A stretch of 10,231 bases of DNA from an uncultured Collinsella sp. (GTDB taxonomy: Bacteria; Actinomycetota; Coriobacteriia; Coriobacteriales; Coriobacteriaceae), in the NCBI GenBank assembly GCA_900547805.1, contig URIE01000063.1, forward strand, positions 1-10,231, in the 5' to 3' direction. Positions 1-6,827 of the stretch are shown here, one piece after another (the first letter of the stretch is position 1; every line of letters begins with the position of its first letter). The translations under genes were made by a program, and so were the position numbers. The notes below the pieces were generated by a model. The model was not told where the DNA came from. It ran no database searches and worked only from the letters and a program-made list of their open reading frames with translations.

Positions 1-461
1 TGTCCCGCGAGACCGATGCGCCCGAAACTATCGTCAAGCTGGAGTGCGACATCGATGACGCGTCGCCCGAGGTGCTCGCCTACGCCGCCGACCGCCTGCG
101 CGAGGCCGGCGCCCGCGAGGTGCACTGGCAGCCCCTCTACTGCAAAAAGGGCCGCCCCGGATGGCAGTTGCAGGTGATTTGCTCGCATGAGGATATCGAG
201 CGCCTGCAGACGATTATCTTTTTGGAAACCACGACCAACGCCGTTCGTCGCCAGGTGATGGAACGCGTTTGCCTGCCGCGCCGCTTTGAACAGGTGGCGA
301 CGCCTTGGGGCGAGGTGTCCGTCAAGGTGGCCACCCTGCCCGACGGCAGCGAGCGCGCGGCTCCCGAGTACGAAGACTGCGCCCGTCTTGCCCGCGCGCA
401 CAACGTGCCGCTCCAGCGCGTGATGCGGGCGGCTCAGAGCGCGGCGCTTCGATTTGAGTAA
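1..461 (+). CDS. larC: LarC, nickel-pincer cofactor biosynthesis protein (3' part, start outside window)
   Basis: The open frame enters from the left edge (first full codon at base 3) and stops with TAA at 459-461, giving about 152 C-terminal residues. Family hallmarks are visible: an E-C-D-I-D-D-A-S-P-E segment near the start, then CKKGRPG, FLETTTNAVRR, the CLPRRFE block, TPWGEVSVKVA and PEYEDCARLAR. All match the C-terminal domain of LarC, the CTP-dependent cytosolic cyclometallase that inserts nickel into the pyridinium dithiocarboxylate mononucleotide to make the cofactor of lactate racemase and other LarA-type enzymes. The N-terminal part lies outside the window. An internal GTG at 72 is not the start, because conserved sequence continues in frame before it. 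LarA, LarB and LarE are not visible here. The next gene lies 55 nt downstream on the same strand, so co-transcription is plausible. Confidence 0.9.
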   Translation, partial: SRETDAPETIVKLECDIDDASPEVLAYAADRLREAGAREVHWQPLYCKKGRPGWQLQVICSHEDIERLQTIIFLETTTNAVRRQVMERVCLPRRFEQVATPWGEVSVKVATLPDGSERAAPEYEDCARLARAHNVPLQRVMRAAQSAALRFE

Positions 462-516
462 CGCGGCCGGTGGCACGCCGCGCCCAGCCCCATCAAACCC
501 ACCCGAAAGGACCACC

Positions 517-1065
517 ATGAAATACCTCATCGCCTCCGACATCCATGGCTCGGCATACTGGGCCGAGCGCCTCTGCACCGCCATCGAATCCGAGCAGCCC
601 GACCGTATTGTGCTGCTGGGTGACCTGCTCTACCATGGCCCGCGTAACGACCTGCCGCGCGATTACGCCCCCAAGCGCGTGATTCCGCTGCTCAACGCCC
701 TGGCCGACCGCATCATCGCGGTGCGCGGTAACTGTGACGCCGAGGTCGACCAGATGGTCCTCGACTTCCCCGTCATGGCGGACTACGCCACGCTGTTCGA
801 CGAAGCCGGCCGCGAGCTGTTCCTGACACACGGCCACGTCTTTGGCGCCGGCATGCACAACAGCGTCGACCACGCGCCCACGCTGCCCGAGGGCTCCGCG
901 CTCGTCTACGGCCACACACACATCAAGGTTAACGAGGTAAGCGAGGCGCACCCGGGCCTGTGGCTCTTCAACCCCGGCAGCGTGAGCATCCCCAAGGACG
1001 GCACGCACAGCTGCGGCATCTACGAGGGCGGAGCGTTCCGCCACGTGATCCTGGAGGAGGACTAA
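517..1065 (+). CDS. yfcE: YfcE-type metallophosphoesterase (phosphodiesterase)
   Basis: 182 residues, close to the roughly 180 of E. coli YfcE, with every calcineurin-like metal-binding motif in order: SDIHG (D8, H10), LLGDLLYHGPRNDLP (D36), VRGNCDAEVDQM (N72), LTHGH (H105, H107) and YGHTH (H133, H135), then FNPGSVSIPK near the C-terminus. The family is a manganese-dependent cytosolic phosphodiesterase active on artificial substrates; its physiological substrate is not established. The ATG at 517 is chosen because GAAAGG at 505-510 is a fitting ribosome binding site and the family begins exactly at M-K-Y-L-I-A-S-D-I-H. The frame is open back to 454, but that part is low-complexity, overlaps the larC end and has no family match. 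The gene ends 2 nt before mazG, and its last codons carry mazG's ribosome binding site, so the two are almost certainly translated as a unit. Confidence 0.93.
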   Translation: MKYLIASDIHGSAYWAERLCTAIESEQPDRIVLLGDLLYHGPRNDLPRDYAPKRVIPLLNALADRIIAVRGNCDAEVDQMVLDFPVMADYATLFDEAGRELFLTHGHVFGAGMHNSVDHAPTLPEGSALVYGHTHIKVNEVSEAHPGLWLFNPGSVSIPKDGTHSCGIYEGGAFRHVILEED

Positions 1066-1067
1066 CC

Positions 1068-1928
1068 ATGGCGCAGCACATGGCTCAGCAAAATGCCGAG
1101 GGTTCGCGCGATCTGTCCACGCTGGTAGACACGTCGGCCGAGCTGCAGCATCTGGTACAGACCATCTGGCGCCTGCGTCAGCCCGACGGCTGTCCGTGGG
1201 ACCGCGAGCAGACGCACCGCAGCATTGGCAAGAACATGATCGAGGAGGCCTATGAGGCGCTCGACTGCATCGAGGCCGACGATGCCACGCATCTGCGCGA
1301 GGAGCTGGGCGACGTGCTCATGCAGGTGGTGCTGCATGCGCAGATTGCGGCGGACGCCGGCGAGTTTACGCTGGCCGACGTGGCGCGCGATATCGATGCC
1401 AAGCTCATCCGCCGCCACCCGCACGTGTTTGGCGATGCGGATGCCGACAACCCCGACGAGGTGCTCAAGATTTGGGACGAGGTCAAGCTTGCCGAGAAGG
1501 CTGCCAAGGACAAGGCCGTGGCGGCGGGCGAGGCCGCGCCCGAGGGTCTGCTCGACGGCGTGCCCACGCATCTGCCGGCGCTGATGCAGGCTCAGAAGGT
1601 GTCGCGCAAGGCGGCTGCCGTGGGCTTTGAGTGGGAGACGGTCCAGGACGTGTGGGACGAGGTCGCCGAGGAGCGTGCCGAGTTTGAGGCCGAGGCTCCC
1701 GGCTCGTCCGAGCGCGAGATGGAGTTTGGCGACCTGCTCTTTGCCCTAGTCAACGTTGCGCGCAAAGAGGGGATTGACGCCGAGAGCGCCCTGCGCGCGA
1801 GCACGGCCAAGTTCCGCCGTCGCTGGGCTGCGATGGAGCAGATGGCGGCTGACGCTCACGTGGATCTGGCCGAGCTTTCGACCCACGGCCTCAACGACCT
1901 GTGGGATGCCGCAAAGGCGGAGGAGTAA
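1068..1928 (+). CDS. mazG: MazG, nucleoside triphosphate pyrophosphohydrolase
   Basis: 286 residues with the two tandem MazG domains typical of E. coli-type MazG (about 263 residues). Domain 1 (about 25-145) has CPWDREQTH, the metal-binding EEAYE (E59, E60, E63) and EELGD (E78-D82), and RRHPHVFGD. Domain 2 (about 170-262) has GFEWE, EERAE (E201, E202, E205) and EFGDLLFALVNVARK (E219, D222). Both acidic sets are intact. The enzyme hydrolyses (d)NTPs to NMP and pyrophosphate in the cytosol, is a house-cleaning activity, and in E. coli modulates the MazEF response. The ATG at 1068 is preceded by a near-perfect GGAGGAGG at 1053-1060 inside yfcE; a second in-frame ATG at 1080 is too far from it. 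The frame is open upstream to 960 but there overlaps yfcE in another frame. A strong terminator follows directly. The linker between the domains is Ala/Glu/Lys-rich. Confidence 0.95.
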   Translation: MAQHMAQQNAEGSRDLSTLVDTSAELQHLVQTIWRLRQPDGCPWDREQTHRSIGKNMIEEAYEALDCIEADDATHLREELGDVLMQVVLHAQIAADAGEFTLADVARDIDAKLIRRHPHVFGDADADNPDEVLKIWDEVKLAEKAAKDKAVAAGEAAPEGLLDGVPTHLPALMQAQKVSRKAAAVGFEWETVQDVWDEVAEERAEFEAEAPGSSEREMEFGDLLFALVNVARKEGIDAESALRASTAKFRRRWAAMEQMAADAHVDLAELSTHGLNDLWDAAKAEE

Positions 1929-1934
1929 TACCGC

Positions 1935-1980
1935 GGGGGCGACGGGACGGACTTGTCCCATCGCCCCCATTATTTTTTAA
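1935..1980 (+). terminator. Rho-independent terminator after mazG
   Basis: Two 14-nt arms, 1935-1948 and 1955-1968, pair with one C/A mismatch around a 6-nt loop and are followed by ATTATTTTTT. It begins 6 nt after the mazG stop, so it ends the larC-yfcE-mazG transcript and isolates enolase. Confidence 0.92.
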
Positions 1981-1985
1981 AAAGA

Positions 1986-2015
1986 TTGTATCCCTTGGCT
2001 AACTTAGGGCATAAT
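1986..2015 (+). promoter_or_regulatory. Putative sigma-A promoter of eno
   Basis: TTGTAT at 1986-1991 and CATAAT at 2010-2015 (5 of 6 to the consensus -10) are separated by 18 nt. The region lies between the mazG terminator and eno in an AT-richer stretch. The predicted transcript would begin near 2022 with a leader of about 95 nt. The -35 matches only its first three bases, so the -10 is the better supported half. A GGCTAACTTA motif occurs both in the spacer and just downstream (separate entry). Confidence 0.5.
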
Positions 2016-2041
2016 GCAAAAAGTGCGACAAGGCTAACTTA
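1997..2041 (+). repeat. 10-bp direct repeat GGCTAACTTA flanking the eno -10 box
   Basis: Identical copies lie at 1997-2006 and 2032-2041, 35 bp apart start to start. One falls in the promoter spacer and the other just after the predicted transcription start. This placement is what one expects of a paired operator, but no regulator is identified. Confidence 0.5.
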
Positions 2042-2105
2042 TGAACCTGCGCGCCGCTGTAGCGTGCAGGCCGTGTCGCCAAGCATTCAACCCGTTTCCA
2101 AGTGA

Positions 2106-3407
<1,302 letters not shown>

Positions 3408-3425
3408 ACGGGCGAATTTGGCTGG

Positions 3426-3450
3426 GGGGAGGCTGACTCGGTTCCTCCCC
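3426..3450 (+). other. Stem-loop in the eno 3' untranslated region
   Basis: GGGGAGG (3426-3432) and CCTCCCC (3444-3450) form a 7-bp GC-rich stem with an 11-nt loop, 19 nt after the eno stop. No U-tract follows, so it is not itself a terminator. It may stabilise the 3' end ahead of the real terminator. Confidence 0.45.
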
Positions 3451-3479
3451 GCCTTGGCTGGATGCCGCAAAGAACTATG

Positions 3480-3511
3480 GGCGCTGGGCCATACGGCTCA
3501 GCGCCTTTTTT
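3480..3511 (+). terminator. Rho-independent terminator of eno
   Basis: An 11-bp stem (3480-3490 with 3495-3505, one G-U pair) closes on a 4-nt ATAC loop and is followed by six T at 3506-3511. It lies about 70 nt after the eno stop and before the next promoter. Confidence 0.92.
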
Positions 3512-3550
3512 ATGTCGAGCAAAGGCTGGCGAAGGCGGTGCGGGCGCTCG

Positions 3551-3559
3551 TGCTATAAC
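3551..3559 (+). promoter_or_regulatory. Putative extended -10 promoter for the ftsB-like/ppx unit
   Basis: TGCTATAAC is an extended -10 (TGn plus TATAAC, 5 of 6). It lies after the eno terminator and 43 nt before the ATG at 3603. No clear -35 is seen at 16-18 nt upstream, which is tolerable for the extended -10 class. Confidence 0.45.
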
Positions 3560-3602
3560 TAAAGGACTTAGCGCAAACAAACCTCAACCGCACAAGGCGC
3601 AC

Positions 3603-4364
3603 ATGGATCAGATTTACGACAACAGGTACTATTCCGCCGGTTCGCGCGAACCGTCGTCTCGTCGTGCGCGTACCGCACAGCTTGGCGGGTCTGGTTATGC
3701 TGGCGCTGATCGCTCCAGGTATAGCTCGCCGGCGACTTCGCATCCCAATGCTCAGCCAAATAGTTCCTCGGATAGTCCGGTGCGCCCATCGCGTTCCAAG
3801 CATGCGTCGTGCCCTTCGACCCAGGCGTCCGACAAGCCGCGCCGTCCCTCAAGTCGTCTTTCCGGCTCGGACTTTATGCACTACGCCAACGACAACGCAG
3901 CGGTCAAGGCGATTTACGACTTTACCCACGGTCCTCAGCGAGGGCTATTCATCGGCATTGTCGTTGCCCTGGTGCTCGTGAGCCTGTATTTCCCCGTGCG
4001 CGATCTGTACGTGGCAAAGCGTTCGAGCGATATCTTGGCCAAGCAGGTCGAGATTCGTCAGCAATACAATGATGAGCTGCAAAAAAGCGTCGACAAGCTG
4101 CTCTCGGAGGAGGGTATCAAGGACGCGGCATCCGAGGACTTGGGCCTGGTGATGCCCGGCGAGAAGAGGATTGAAGTGCAGGGCCTGGACGACGATTCGG
4201 ATTCGTCTTCGAGCAAGAAGTCGTCGAACGCCAAGAAGGCCAGCGAAGTTGCCAAGGAAATCGAAGAAGTCGGTAAGGACGCCCCGTGGTACATCCAGGC
4301 GCTCGACATGCTGTTTGGGTTTAACGGTGTCGAGGGCCAGACGGTCGTGTCCAACGGCAAATAG
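3603..4364 (+). CDS. Septum formation initiator (FtsB/DivIC) family membrane protein
   Basis: 253 residues. Residues 1-90 are a low-complexity Ser/Arg/Pro-rich, basic, probably disordered cytoplasmic tail. Residues 114-132 (GLFIGIVVALVLVSLYFPV) are the single membrane span. Residues 136-170 are a heptad-like helix, then GIKDAASEDLGLVMPGEKRIEV, the short conserved module that follows the coiled coil in FtsB/DivIC proteins. A Ser/Asp/Lys-rich linker (196-215) leads to a C-terminal helix ending near DMLFGFNGVEG. Family members bind FtsL/DivIB-type partners in the divisome; the role here is inferred from architecture and from the eno/ppx context. The ATG at 3603 is chosen because it follows an AAGG site (3594-3597) and the predicted promoter; the frame is open upstream to 3462, but that runs through the eno terminator. 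Only 20 nt separate it from ppx. Classic FtsB is about 100 residues, so both tails are long. Confidence 0.8.
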   Translation: MDQIYDNRYYSAGSREPSSRRARTAQLGGSGYAGADRSRYSSPATSHPNAQPNSSSDSPVRPSRSKHASCPSTQASDKPRRPSSRLSGSDFMHYANDNAAVKAIYDFTHGPQRGLFIGIVVALVLVSLYFPVRDLYVAKRSSDILAKQVEIRQQYNDELQKSVDKLLSEEGIKDAASEDLGLVMPGEKRIEVQGLDDDSDSSSSKKSSNAKKASEVAKEIEEVGKDAPWYIQALDMLFGFNGVEGQTVVSNGK

Positions 4365-4384
4365 CGCCCGGAGGGGAGCCGGCA

Positions 4385-5386
4385 ATGGCAGATTTCAAAC
4401 GATATAAGGTAGCGGCGATCGATCTGGGAACGGTGTCGTCGCGACTGGTGTTGGCCCAGGTCGAGGGCGGGGCGATCGTGGAATCGTCCAAGCATACCGA
4501 GATCACCGACTTGGGCGAGGGCGTGGATGCGACGGGGCGCTTTTGCGAGGCGGCCGTTGAGCGCGTGCTCGCTGCGTGCCGGATGTTTGTGGATGAGGCA
4601 CGTGCCTTTGGGGCCGCGTGCGTTTGCACCACGTGCACGAGCGCCGCGCGCGATGCGTCCAATGCCGCGCTGCTGCTGGACGGCCTGCGCGATCTGGGAC
4701 TTGAGCCACAGGTGATTCCGGGCGAGGTCGAGGCGTGCCTGACGTTTTTTGGCGTGGCGCACGACTTTGCTGGCGAGCGCATCATTGTTGCCGATTCGGG
4801 CGGCGGATCCACGGAGCTCGCGACGGGCGTCTATGCGCCGGAGCGTGGGGTCTTTGCGCTGGAGGGTACGCGTTCGCTGGACATCGGTTGTCGCCGCGTG
4901 ACGGAGCGGTTCTTCTCGGCGCTGCCGCCTGCGGACGGCGAGCTTGCTACCGCTGCCGCGTGGGTAGGCGAGCAGTTCGCCGCCTATTTTGAAGGCCTGC
5001 CCAGCGACTTTGAGCGCGCCGAACGCTTGGTCGCAGTGGGCGGCACGGTGACTACGCTGGTGGCTCTGATCCACGAGCTAGAGCCGTACGATTCGAGCTT
5101 TGTGCACCTGCGCGAGCTGTCATTGGACCAGGTTTCGGCCGCTATCGAGCGCATGTCCATGCTGGATGTTGCCGGCATCGCCGCGCTGCCGGGCGTTCAG
5201 CCCAAGCGTGCGGGCGTGATCTTGGCCGGCGCCGTGGTGATTCGCGAGCTCATGCGCGCCGGTGGCTACAAGGCGCTTACCGTAAGCGAGAACAGCCTGC
5301 TCGCCGGCATGGCCGCCACCATCAACGAGGCTCTCGACGGCGCCGCCCCCACCATCGCCTGGACCCCCAGCCTCAGCACCCTCTAA
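4385..5386 (+). CDS. Ppx/GppA-family exopolyphosphatase (short actinobacterial type)
   Basis: 333 residues, the length of the short single-module Ppx/GppA proteins such as mycobacterial Ppx1/Ppx2 rather than the roughly 500-residue E. coli Ppx. It has the ASKHA (actin/Hsp70-like) fold: phosphate-1 motif AAIDLGTVSSRLVLA (D13), CTTCTSAARDASN, IPGEVEA with the probable catalytic E114, phosphate-2 ADSGGGSTELA (136-146), DIGCRRVTERF, and the adenosine-like motif VAVGGTVTTLVAL (217-227). The family releases phosphate from polyphosphate ends and/or converts pppGpp to ppGpp in the cytosol; which activity applies cannot be read from sequence. ATG 4385 has GGAGGGGAG at 4370-4378. The usual S-D/E-x-G turn near the C-terminus reads SENS here, a small divergence. 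It is co-oriented with and 20 nt from the ftsB-like gene, so they probably form one operon. Confidence 0.88.
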   Translation: MADFKRYKVAAIDLGTVSSRLVLAQVEGGAIVESSKHTEITDLGEGVDATGRFCEAAVERVLAACRMFVDEARAFGAACVCTTCTSAARDASNAALLLDGLRDLGLEPQVIPGEVEACLTFFGVAHDFAGERIIVADSGGGSTELATGVYAPERGVFALEGTRSLDIGCRRVTERFFSALPPADGELATAAAWVGEQFAAYFEGLPSDFERAERLVAVGGTVTTLVALIHELEPYDSSFVHLRELSLDQVSAAIERMSMLDVAGIAALPGVQPKRAGVILAGAVVIRELMRAGGYKALTVSENSLLAGMAATINEALDGAAPTIAWTPSLSTL

Positions 5387-5389
5387 ATA

Positions 5390-5456
5390 AGTTGCGGTGA
5401 AATACGGACCAAAATCGCCCTTTCGGGCACCAAACAGTCCCTATTCCACCGCAACT
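5390..5456. repeat. 67-nt nested palindrome downstream of ppx
   Basis: Outer arms 5390-5404 and 5442-5456 (AGTTGCGGTGAAATA against TATTCCACCGCAACT) pair at 14 of 15. Inside lie GGAC (5406-5409)/GTCC (5437-5440) and an apical GCCC-TTTC-GGGC hairpin (5417-5428). All layers share nearly the same centre. There is no T-tract, so it is not a standard terminator, though it could still end or protect the ppx transcript. It looks like a REP/MITE-type intergenic element. It starts 3 nt after the ppx stop. Confidence 0.8.
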
Positions 5457-5461
5457 CAACA

Positions 5462-5515
5462 GCCGGCACTTGGGGACGTTTCTTTTCTGCCGGCACCTGG
5501 GGACAGTCCTTGGGT
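5462..5515. repeat. Two tandem copies of a 27-bp GGGGAC-containing repeat
   Basis: Copy 1 is 5462-5488 and copy 2 is 5489-5515. The first 16 bases, GCCGGCACTTGGGGAC and GCCGGCACCTGGGGAC, differ at one base, and the remainder of each copy is a diverged T-rich half. The spacing is head-to-tail with no gap. No coding frame with family resemblance crosses it. The remaining bases 5516-5574 show nothing I can name. Confidence 0.65.
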
Positions 5516-5574
5516 TGATATAAGCAGTCGCAAAAGCTCCGTCCCAAATTAGCTGTTCTGCGGATGACGGCATC

Positions 5575-5615
5575 TAAAAGAAACGAGCCCGCATCCCTGG
5601 GGGACACGGGCTCGT
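5575..5615 (-). terminator. Rho-independent terminator after tRNA-Leu
   Basis: On the minus strand ACGAGCCCG (5615-5607) pairs with CGGGCTCGT (5591-5583), a perfect 9-bp stem, with a short inner TCCC/GGGA stem, followed by TTCTTTT. It lies 10 nt beyond the CCA end of the tRNA and ends the minus-strand unit. Confidence 0.88.
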
Positions 5616-5625
5616 AAGCGTCATA

Positions 5626-5710
5626 TGGTAGGGGCGGTGGGACTCGAACCCACAATCCTTGCGGCGAGAGATTTTAAGTCTCCTGCGTATGCCAATTCCG
5701 CCACGCCCCC
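5626..5710 (-). tRNA. tRNA-Leu (anticodon UAA)
   Basis: 85 nt read on the minus strand. The acceptor arms GGGGGCG and CGCCCCT pair with a G-U at the first position, followed by discriminator A and an encoded CCA. The D region GCGGAATTGGCATACGC, the anticodon loop CTTAAAA (anticodon at 5674-5676, complement), a long class II variable arm, and the T arm GTGGG-TTCGAGT-CCCAC are all recognisable. The long variable arm, A73 and TAA anticodon agree on leucine, decoding UUA (and UUG by wobble). It starts only 31 nt after the stop of the upstream protein gene on the same strand and has no convincing promoter of its own, so it may be processed from a shared transcript. Confidence 0.96.
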
Positions 5711-5741
5711 GTGAGACTAGAAGTCTAGCACAAGCCGTCCG

Positions 5742-6365
5742 TTACGCGTTGACAGCCATCGAGTGTTGCCCCGACTTCTCCAGGAACTCCTGGAACTTGG
5801 CTTCGTTGCCCTTGTTCTTGTACTGCAGGGCCAGCAGGTATTCCAGACGGCAGCTCTTGACCTTGTCGTCACCGGCCTCCTTGAGCATGCGCTCCAGCTC
5901 GGGAATGTCGTTGTGGCGCTTGAGGATCATCGTGTCGTACATCAGCTGGCATTCGTGTGCGACCGCCTCGGCCTGACCGCCCTCAAAGCCCTTGATTTCG
6001 TGCAGCAGCTCCTTGGACTTTTTGCGGTCCTCCTGGCCAACGTAGTAGTTAAAAGCCTTGATCACCAGGTCGACGCGCTGCATTTTGGGCAGGTTGAGCC
6101 CCAGCAGCAAATCGAACATCTCGTCGGCGCGCTTGTGGTCCTCGCGCAGCAGATAGGAGTTCAGACGCAGGTAGTCGCGGTTGTAGCGCGGGTACAGCAT
6201 GCTGGTGAGTTTGCCGTCGAGCAAGCGATCGAACTCGTCCCACTGCTTGGCAGCCATAAGCTGCTGCAGGCGCTTAAACGTGGTGCGTTTTTTGACGCTA
6301 AAGAATACCGACACGGCGATACAGATGATAACGACGGTGGTCCAGAGGGTGCGGGAATCGGGCAT
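5742..6365 (-). CDS. Membrane-anchored helical-repeat (TPR-like) protein of unknown function
   Basis: 207 residues that I do not recognise as a named family. Residues 7-24 (LWTTVVIICIAVSVFFSV) form one hydrophobic segment followed by KKR, the layout of an N-terminal membrane anchor with the bulk of the chain on the cytoplasmic side. Residues 30-200 are charged and almost wholly helical, with TPR-like pairs of amphipathic helices (for example MAAKQWDEFDRLLDGKL, EDHKRADEMFDLLLGLN, QEDRKKSKELLHEIKG, EYLLALQYKNKGNEAKFQEFLEK). Such proteins usually serve as scaffolds for membrane complexes; no partner is evident here. The ATG at 6365 has an AAGGA site (complement of 6373-6377) and an upstream TATAAT. 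tRNA-Leu follows 31 nt after the stop. It is transcribed divergently from the PTS IIB gene. Confidence 0.8.
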   Translation of the reverse strand: MPDSRTLWTTVVIICIAVSVFFSVKKRTTFKRLQQLMAAKQWDEFDRLLDGKLTSMLYPRYNRDYLRLNSYLLREDHKRADEMFDLLLGLNLPKMQRVDLVIKAFNYYVGQEDRKKSKELLHEIKGFEGGQAEAVAHECQLMYDTMILKRHNDIPELERMLKEAGDDKVKSCRLEYLLALQYKNKGNEAKFQEFLEKSGQHSMAVNA

Positions 6366-6380
6366 TTCAGAGTCCTTAGT

Positions 6381-6397
6381 CGCTCGTAAAGCGAGCG
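6381..6397. other. Hairpin CGCTCG-taaag-CGAGCG in the leader of the TPR-like gene
   Basis: Perfect 6-bp arms at 6381-6386 and 6392-6397 around a 5-nt loop. It begins 16 nt upstream of the minus-strand ATG, just outside its ribosome binding site. The same arms recur at 6467-6482 in the opposite order. Confidence 0.5.
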
Positions 6398-6420
6398 GTA
6401 TGACAACACGTACTAGATGT

Positions 6421-6426
6421 ATTATA
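6421..6426 (-). promoter_or_regulatory. -10 box for the TPR-like gene
   Basis: The minus strand reads a perfect TATAAT here, 55 nt upstream of the ATG at 6365. No strong -35 is present at 16-18 nt (the best 17-nt candidate reads TGCCAG), so an activator or a weak promoter is possible. Confidence 0.5.
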
Positions 6427-6466
6427 CGCAGCGTGCTAGCAAACTGGCATAAAAGTGCATCGAGGC

Positions 6467-6482
6467 CGAGCGCTATCGCTCG
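6467..6482. other. Hairpin CGAGCG-ctat-CGCTCG upstream of the PTS IIB gene
   Basis: Perfect 6-bp arms at 6467-6472 and 6477-6482 with a 4-nt loop. It lies 46 nt before the plus-strand ATG at 6529, where the promoter of that gene is expected; no convincing -35/-10 pair was found there (TACACT at 6489-6494 is the best -10 guess). Confidence 0.45.
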
Positions 6483-6528
6483 CTGCGGTACACTTACCTA
6501 AAGTAAACCATGAAGGGAGACATTACCT

Positions 6529-6816
6529 ATGAAGAAGATTGTTTTGGCTTGCGGTGCTGGCGCTGCTACTTCCACGCTCGTTGCCCAGAAGGTCGCCACC
6601 ATGCTCGACGCCAACGGTTATGCCGGCAAGTATGAGATCGTGCAGTGCGCCATCTCCGAGGCCAAGGACGCTTGCGACGAGGGCGCCGACCTGCTGATCG
6701 CCACCACCGTTGCCCCCGAGGGCCTCACCTGCCCGTACGTGAGTGGCGTGCCCTTCATGACCGGCATGAACCGCGTCGCTGCCGAGAAGGCCGTCCTCGA
6801 CGTCATGGCTCAGTAG
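6529..6816 (+). CDS. PTS galactitol-type EIIB component (stand-alone)
   Basis: 95 residues, the normal size of a free-standing EIIB of the galactitol family. The N-terminal beta strand and P-loop MKKIVLACGAGAATSTLV carry the phosphocysteine candidate C8, followed by alternating helices and strands: YEIVQCAISE, DLLIATTVAP and PYVSGVPFMTGM. EIIB receives phosphate from EIIA and passes it to the sugar taken up through EIIC. No EIIA or EIIC gene is in the window, so it either serves a transporter encoded elsewhere or has a regulatory role. AAGGGAG at 6513-6519 lies 9 nt before the ATG. The VOC-fold gene begins 11 nt after its stop, implying co-expression. The name of the exact sugar cannot be read from EIIB alone. 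Confidence 0.88.
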   Translation: MKKIVLACGAGAATSTLVAQKVATMLDANGYAGKYEIVQCAISEAKDACDEGADLLIATTVAPEGLTCPYVSGVPFMTGMNRVAAEKAVLDVMAQ

Positions 6817-6827
6817 GCGCTACCTGT

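Noticed and set aside
454..516. N-terminal extension of the YfcE frame
   Set aside because: Low-complexity, overlaps the larC stop and lacks family similarity; the ATG at 517 has its own ribosome site and matches the family start.
4058..5074. Long minus-strand open frame opposite the ftsB-like and ppx genes
   Set aside because: It spans two confidently assigned plus-strand genes, is rich in Arg/Ala shadow composition and shows no domain.
5373..5655. Two short overlapping minus-strand frames across the palindrome and tandem repeats
   Set aside because: They translate repeat and terminator sequence and run into ppx; no family resemblance. A decayed fragment cannot be excluded but is unsupported.
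5714..5726. Small palindrome AGACT-AGA-AGTCT just upstream of tRNA-Leu
   Set aside because: Only 5-bp arms with a 3-nt loop; too short to call a feature and possibly just part of the precursor leader.
5763..6389. 208-codon plus-strand frame opposite the TPR-like gene
   Set aside because: It reads as repetitive Leu/Val/Gln sequence typical of an antisense frame; the minus-strand gene has the TATAAT, the ribosome site and a membrane anchor.
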